Shown: in pieces, positions 7,579 through 10,713 of the stretch
Layout: the number at the start of each line of letters is the position of its first letter
Numbering within the stretch: the stretch's first letter is position 1
Source: UBA11606 sp964513285
GTDB taxonomy: Bacteria; Actinomycetota; Acidimicrobiia; Acidimicrobiales; Aldehydirespiratoraceae
Assembly (NCBI GenBank): GCA_964513285.1
Contig: CAZEML010000154.1
Coordinates: 1 to 10,713 of the forward strand
Direction: 5' to 3'
Length of the DNA stretch: 10,713 nt
Notes under the pieces: model-generated
The model's database searches: none
What the model was told of the DNA's origin: nothing
The model's input: only the letters and a program-made list of their open reading frames with translations
Translations under genes and position numbers: made by a program

Positions 7579-9662
7579 TGACTCGCACCGGTATCCGCAC
7601 CAAGGTCGTCTTGACGGCCGTCGTCGCCGCGGTGGTCGCAGGCGTGACCATCATGGTGGTCGGCCTGGTCCAGAGCGGCAGCTTCGCCGATCAAGCGGCC
7701 GAGCAAGCCGTCAGCGAGGTCTCCGCCCGCCAGGACGCCCTCGCCTCGAGTGCGGTCGACCTGATCGACACGACCAATGCCACGCTCCAGCAGAAGATGG
7801 CGGCCGACGTGCGCGTCGGCGAGCGACTCGCCGAGAACATGGGCGGCTTCAACATCGCAGCCGACACCTCGGTCGCGTGGTCAGCCACCAACCAGTTCAA
7901 CCAGGAAGTGAGCGAGTGGACCCTGCCCGAGATGCGGGTCGGCGAGACGTGGCTCGGCCAGGTGTTCGACCCGGCCGGCGACGCCCCGCTCGTCGATGAC
8001 GTCCTCGGTCTCACCGGCGCCATCTCGACGGTCTTCCAGCGAGCCAACCCTGACGGCGACATGCTGCGGGTCGCGACCAACGTCGCCAAGAACGACGGCA
8101 CCCGCGCCATCGGCACGTACATTCCGGCGACCAACCCCGACGGCAGCGCGAATGCCGTGGTCAACACCGTGCTCGGCGGCGAAACCTTCCTCGGCACGGC
8201 CTTTGTGGTCAACCGCTGGTACATCACCGCCTACGCCCCGATCTTCAACGACGACGGCGAGGTGATCGGATCGTTCTTCGTCGGCCTGCCCCAGAACGCC
8301 GTGGTCGAGCTGCAAGAAGCGCTCGCCGGTATCGACGTCGGGCCGAACGGCAACCTGACCGTGCTCCACAGCAACGGCGACTTCGTCTTCAGTCCCGACG
8401 GCACCGCTGACGGTGAGTCGGCGCTCGAGCTGGTCGACGCCGAGGGCGCCCGCTACATCGAAGAGATTCTGGCTGCCGCCGACGGTCTCGCCCCCGGCGA
8501 GGTCGCCCGCACCAGCTATGTCGATGCCGCGGTGGGGAGTGTCACGACCCATGTCGCCGTCTTCGACGCTTGGAACTGGGTCGTGTCGGTCAACACGGCC
8601 GACGTCGACCAGGAAGGTGTGCGGGCCAGCCTCGACGCCGGCCGGGCCGACATGCGCGACCTCCTCCTGCTCGCCACCTTCCTCGTCGTCGCGGCGACCG
8701 GCGCCTTCGCCTGGCTCGTCGCCAGCCGCCTCACCGCTCCGGTGCAGTCGTCGAACCACCGGGTCGCGGCCCTCGCCACCGGCGACGAGAACCTCCCGGA
8801 CGCCAGCGCCGCCATGTCGGCTGCGGCGGCGACGGCCGCCGGTGAGTCCGCCCGGGCGTCCAACGCTGCGGAGTCGGTCAAGACGAACGTGCACGAGGTC
8901 GAAGCGGCGCTCGACTCGATGAACTCGGGTATGGACTCGATCGCGCAGTCGGTGCAGGCGTCGGCCAGCGCGCTCACCGAGATGAGCTCGTCGATCAAGG
9001 ACATCTCCGCCAACACGGCCGAGGTCAGCAGCGTCGCCAGCCGTGCCGTGAGCGACGCGGAAGCGACCACCGCGACGGTCGATCGACTCAGTGCAGCCAG
9101 CGCCGACGTCGAACAGGTCGTGGAGCTGATCGCCTCGATCACCGAACAGACCAAGCTGCTCGCCCTCAACGCCACGATCGAGGCGGCGCGAGCGGGCGAG
9201 GCCGGCAAGGGATTCGCGGTCGTGGCCAACGAGGTCAAGACGCTCGCCGAACAGACCGCCACCAGCTCCGAGGAGATCATGGAGCGGGTCCAGTCGATGA
9301 TGACCGAGACCGAGTCGGTGACCGGTGCGATCGGGCGGATCGAAGAGACGATCCGCAACATCAACGACCTGCAGACCACCGTCGCAACCGCGCTCGACGA
9401 GCAGGCGATCGCCGTCGTCGAGATCGAGCAGCTCCAGAACCAGATCGCCGCCGAGACCCACCAGCAGAGCGAGCGGGTTCGCACGATCACCGCACAGACG
9501 GCCTCGGCCCGCGAGGCGGTCGACGAGATCTCGACGAGCGTCGAGTCCTCGGCCGAGTCCGCGAAGGCCACCAGCGTGGCTGCGGCCGTCGTCGAATCGG
9601 CCTCGGAGACGCTGGTCGGCGTCGCTGAAGAGCTCGACCGAGTCGTCGCCGGCGCTCGCTGA
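7578..9662 (+). CDS. Methyl-accepting chemotaxis protein with Cache_3-Cache_2 sensor
   Basis: A 694-residue chemoreceptor starting at ATG 7578, which overlaps the cheW stop; CGGAGG (7568-7573) is a strong but close Shine-Dalgarno (four-base spacer). It has a membrane helix at about 10-31, a large extracytoplasmic sensor at about 32-352, and a second membrane helix at about 361-381. The sensor carries the marks of the Cache_3-Cache_2 fusion family: LRVATNVAKNDGTRAIGTYI (163-182), VLGGETFLGTAFVVNRWYIT (198-217), FNDDGEVIGSFFVGLPQ, and a membrane-proximal half with LHSNGDFVFSPDG and WNWVVSVN. The ligand cannot be told from sequence; Cache sensors bind small organic molecules. After the membrane helix only the first HAMP helix and connector are recognisable (RLTAPVQ, then ALATGDENL, about 384-406). 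The tip reads EQTKLLALNATIEAARAGEA (523-542), with Lys where the other two receptors have Asn. The C-terminal arm is three heptads longer than theirs. Confidence 0.92.
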   Translation: MTRTGIRTKVVLTAVVAAVVAGVTIMVVGLVQSGSFADQAAEQAVSEVSARQDALASSAVDLIDTTNATLQQKMAADVRVGERLAENMGGFNIAADTSVAWSATNQFNQEVSEWTLPEMRVGETWLGQVFDPAGDAPLVDDVLGLTGAISTVFQRANPDGDMLRVATNVAKNDGTRAIGTYIPATNPDGSANAVVNTVLGGETFLGTAFVVNRWYITAYAPIFNDDGEVIGSFFVGLPQNAVVELQEALAGIDVGPNGNLTVLHSNGDFVFSPDGTADGESALELVDAEGARYIEEILAAADGLAPGEVARTSYVDAAVGSVTTHVAVFDAWNWVVSVNTADVDQEGVRASLDAGRADMRDLLLLATFLVVAATGAFAWLVASRLTAPVQSSNHRVAALATGDENLPDASAAMSAAAATAAGESARASNAAESVKTNVHEVEAALDSMNSGMDSIAQSVQASASALTEMSSSIKDISANTAEVSSVASRAVSDAEATTATVDRLSAASADVEQVVELIASITEQTKLLALNATIEAARAGEAGKGFAVVANEVKTLAEQTATSSEEIMERVQSMMTETESVTGAIGRIEETIRNINDLQTTVATALDEQAIAVVEIEQLQNQIAAETHQQSERVRTITAQTASAREAVDEISTSVESSAESAKATSVAAAVVESASETLVGVAEELDRVVAGAR

Positions 9663-9668
9663 GTCGAC

Positions 9669-9710
9669 CGAACCATTCGCCCGCCGTCGCTACGGTGGGC
9701 GAATGGTTCG
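9669..9710 (+). terminator. Strong 19-bp hairpin at the end of the chemotaxis operon
   Basis: Bases 9669-9687 pair with 9692-9710 around a four-base CGCT loop. All 19 pairs are Watson-Crick except one G-U (9683/9696). The hairpin begins seven bases after the last receptor's stop codon, where a terminator is expected. There is no T-run, so it would be of the T-poor type found in high-GC bacteria. Its right arm runs over the start codon and first codons of the following PanB-like gene, so it may also block translation from read-through mRNA. Pairing is directly visible; both functions are inferred. Confidence 0.65.
9691..9696 (+). promoter_or_regulatory. TANNNT -10-like hexamer for a leaderless PanB-like gene
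   Basis: TACGGT ends exactly six bases before the A of ATG 9703. This is the spacing expected when a -10 element drives transcription from the A of the start codon, as in the many leaderless genes of actinomycetes. No good Shine-Dalgarno precedes the ATG (only GGTGGG with a three-base gap), which agrees with a leaderless start. No clear -35 is visible. Confidence 0.45.
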
Positions 9711-10521
9711 CATCCTCGACTACACCGGCACGCCGCAGGAACGCTCCACCACGGTCGCGGCGATCGGTGCGCTCCGCGCTGCTGGGCAGCAGCTCACCCA
9801 GACGACCGCAGGAACCGCCGAGGAGGCGGCCGCGGCGGAGGCGGCGGGCATCGACATGATCGCCTGCCTCGCCCAAGCCGTGCCCGAGGTCCGGCAAGGA
9901 ACGTCGAAGCTGTTCGTCAGCGCCGCGATCGACTTCCAGGGAGCGGTCTCACCCGATGACCTGCTGCGCGACGCGCTCACCGCGTTGGAGGCCGGAGCCG
10001 ACGCGGTCATCACCGCTCGCAGCTTTGCCCACGTCGAACATCTCGCCGCCGACGATCTCCCGGTGATGGGGCACCTCGGCTTCATCCCGAAGAAGGCGAC
10101 GCTCTACGGCGGCGTTCGGACCATCGGCAAGACCGCGGCCGAGGCCGCATCGTTGTGGGCCGACTTCGTGCGGCTCGAGGACGCTGGCGCGTTCGCCGTC
10201 GAGTGCGAACTGATCCCGACCAATCTGATGGGCGCCATCCAGGAGCGCACCGGGCTCGCGACGGTGTCGCTCGGTTCGGGTCCGAGTGCCGACGTCATGT
10301 TCCTCTTCCAGAACGACATCTGTGGCGAAGGGCCCTTCGTTCCCCGCCATGCCCGCAGCTATGCCGACCTCAACGCCCTCCACGATCAGATCCGCAGCGA
10401 ACGGGTCCGCGCCCTGAGCGAGTGGAAGGCCGACGTCGCCTCGGGCGCGTTCCCCGCGAGCGACGAGGTCAGCGAAACGCCCGACGACGAGCTCGCCGAG
10501 TTCCTCGACACCCTCGGCTGA
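9703..10521 (+). CDS. Divergent PanB-like (ketopantoate hydroxymethyltransferase family) protein
   Basis: A 272-residue protein, near the usual PanB length of 260-280. PanB makes ketopantoate from 2-oxoisovalerate and methylenetetrahydrofolate on the pantothenate route. The C-terminal two-thirds match the family well: DLPVMGHLGFIPKKATLYGG (118-137, PanB GH-GLTPQ region), then IGKTAAEA, then AGAFAVECELIP (161-172, with E168 at the place of the catalytic Glu of the LECVP motif), GSGPSADV, and WKADVASGAFP. The N-terminal third departs. The usual VGDS-GM metal-binding loop reads ACLAQAVPE, about 25 residues that normally follow it (the region ending TLPVT) appear missing, and the KLEGG motif reads ITARSF. 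D77 (AAIDFQG) may stand for the second metal Asp. It may therefore be a paralogue with another substrate. The start at 9703 gives a natural barrel N-terminus and is the only Met before residue 52, but the frame stays open upstream. It follows the chemotaxis operon and is probably separately expressed. Confidence 0.75.
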   Translation: MVRILDYTGTPQERSTTVAAIGALRAAGQQLTQTTAGTAEEAAAAEAAGIDMIACLAQAVPEVRQGTSKLFVSAAIDFQGAVSPDDLLRDALTALEAGADAVITARSFAHVEHLAADDLPVMGHLGFIPKKATLYGGVRTIGKTAAEAASLWADFVRLEDAGAFAVECELIPTNLMGAIQERTGLATVSLGSGPSADVMFLFQNDICGEGPFVPRHARSYADLNALHDQIRSERVRALSEWKADVASGAFPASDEVSETPDDELAEFLDTLG

Positions 10522-10524
10522 GGA

Positions 10525-10713
10525 TCAGACGTCGAGCCGGACCTCGTCGGCGACCGCGACAACGCACGCACTGGCGAATTCGCGAGACGAGCGGCCGATG
10601 TGGACGACATGGTCGCCGGCGTCGACGTACCAACCGGGCTGCTCGCGGTGCCGACCGCCACCACCGGCGGGCACGAGGCTGTTCGCGGCGAGTTCGCCGT
10701 ACACCGGATCGCC
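10525..10713 (-). CDS. C-terminal end of a convergent gene, resembles GH3 Fn3-like domain
   Basis: Reading the minus strand from the right edge gives 62 residues ending at a stop complementary to 10525-10527; the gene's start lies beyond the window. The translation contains PGWYVDAGDHVVHIGRSSRE, then a short strand and the end VRLDV. A terminal W-x-(V/L)-x-x-G-x-(Y/H)-x-V-x-(V/I)-G-x-S-S pattern is typical of the fibronectin-III-like domain that closes many family 3 glycoside hydrolases (beta-glucosidases). With only 62 residues this is a suggestion. It converges on the PanB-like gene with only three bases between the two stops. A weak inverted repeat (CGGCT 10515-10519, AGCCG 10535-10539) spans that junction and could end both transcripts. 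Confidence 0.55.
   Translation of the reverse strand, partial: GDPVYGELAANSLVPAGGGGRHREQPGWYVDAGDHVVHIGRSSREFASACVVAVADEVRLDV

Noticed and set aside
9325..9702. Upstream extension of the PanB-like frame into the third receptor
   Set aside because: It gives a Ser/Arg/Pro-rich translation overlapping the receptor's coiled coil. PanB-like sequence starts only at 9703.
10386..10664. Minus-strand open frame with its own Met start at the right end
   Set aside because: It overlaps the end of the PanB-like gene and has Ser/Thr/Arg-rich shadow composition. The neighbouring minus frame ending at 10525 gives the more protein-like sequence.

Overview
The window reads as one chemotaxis signalling operon between two unrelated metabolic or accessory genes. 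Its DNA is high in GC, codons strongly favour G/C in third position, two gene junctions are TGATG stop-start overlaps, and one start is GTG with a good Shine-Dalgarno. This fits a high-GC actinomycete. The DUF1214-type protein and the overall style suggest class Acidimicrobiia (an Ilumatobacter-like organism), but that placement is inference without a database search. No rRNA, tRNA, CRISPR array, insertion sequence or phage gene was seen.

Layout. (1) 1-888, plus strand: 3' part of a DUF1214-family gene. (2) 889-1010: a 122-base gap with a small GAAA-tetraloop hairpin and the ribosome binding site of the next gene. (3) 1011-9662, plus strand: five tightly packed chemosensory genes. These are a four-helix-bundle-type chemoreceptor, a NIT-domain chemoreceptor, cheA, cheW, and a receptor with a Cache_3-Cache_2 sensor. 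Gaps are 35 and 33 bases, then two stop-start overlaps. (4) 9669-9710: a 19-bp-stem hairpin that ends the operon and contains the start codon of the next gene. (5) 9703-10521, plus strand: a divergent PanB-like (ketopantoate hydroxymethyltransferase fold) protein. (6) 10525-10713, minus strand: the C-terminal end of a convergent gene resembling the terminal Fn3-like domain of family 3 glycoside hydrolases.

How the genes work together. The three receptors have different sensor domains but a common cytoplasmic hairpin tip. They should cluster with CheW and CheA and control CheA autophosphorylation. No CheY, CheB, CheR, CheD, CheZ or flagellar gene lies in the window, so the output and adaptation partners must be encoded elsewhere.

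The most unusual points are these. CheA lacks a recognisable P2 domain and carries instead a two-repeat segment resembling the MshEN (GspE/PilB N-terminal) fold, a known cyclic-di-GMP-binding fold, and it ends in two tandem CheW-like domains. The third receptor has a C-terminal signalling arm exactly 21 residues (three heptads) longer than in the other two, and a cut-down HAMP domain. The PanB-like protein lacks most of the usual metal- and substrate-binding motifs. Its start codon sits in the stem of the operon-end hairpin, six bases after a TANNNT -10-like hexamer, which suggests leaderless expression.
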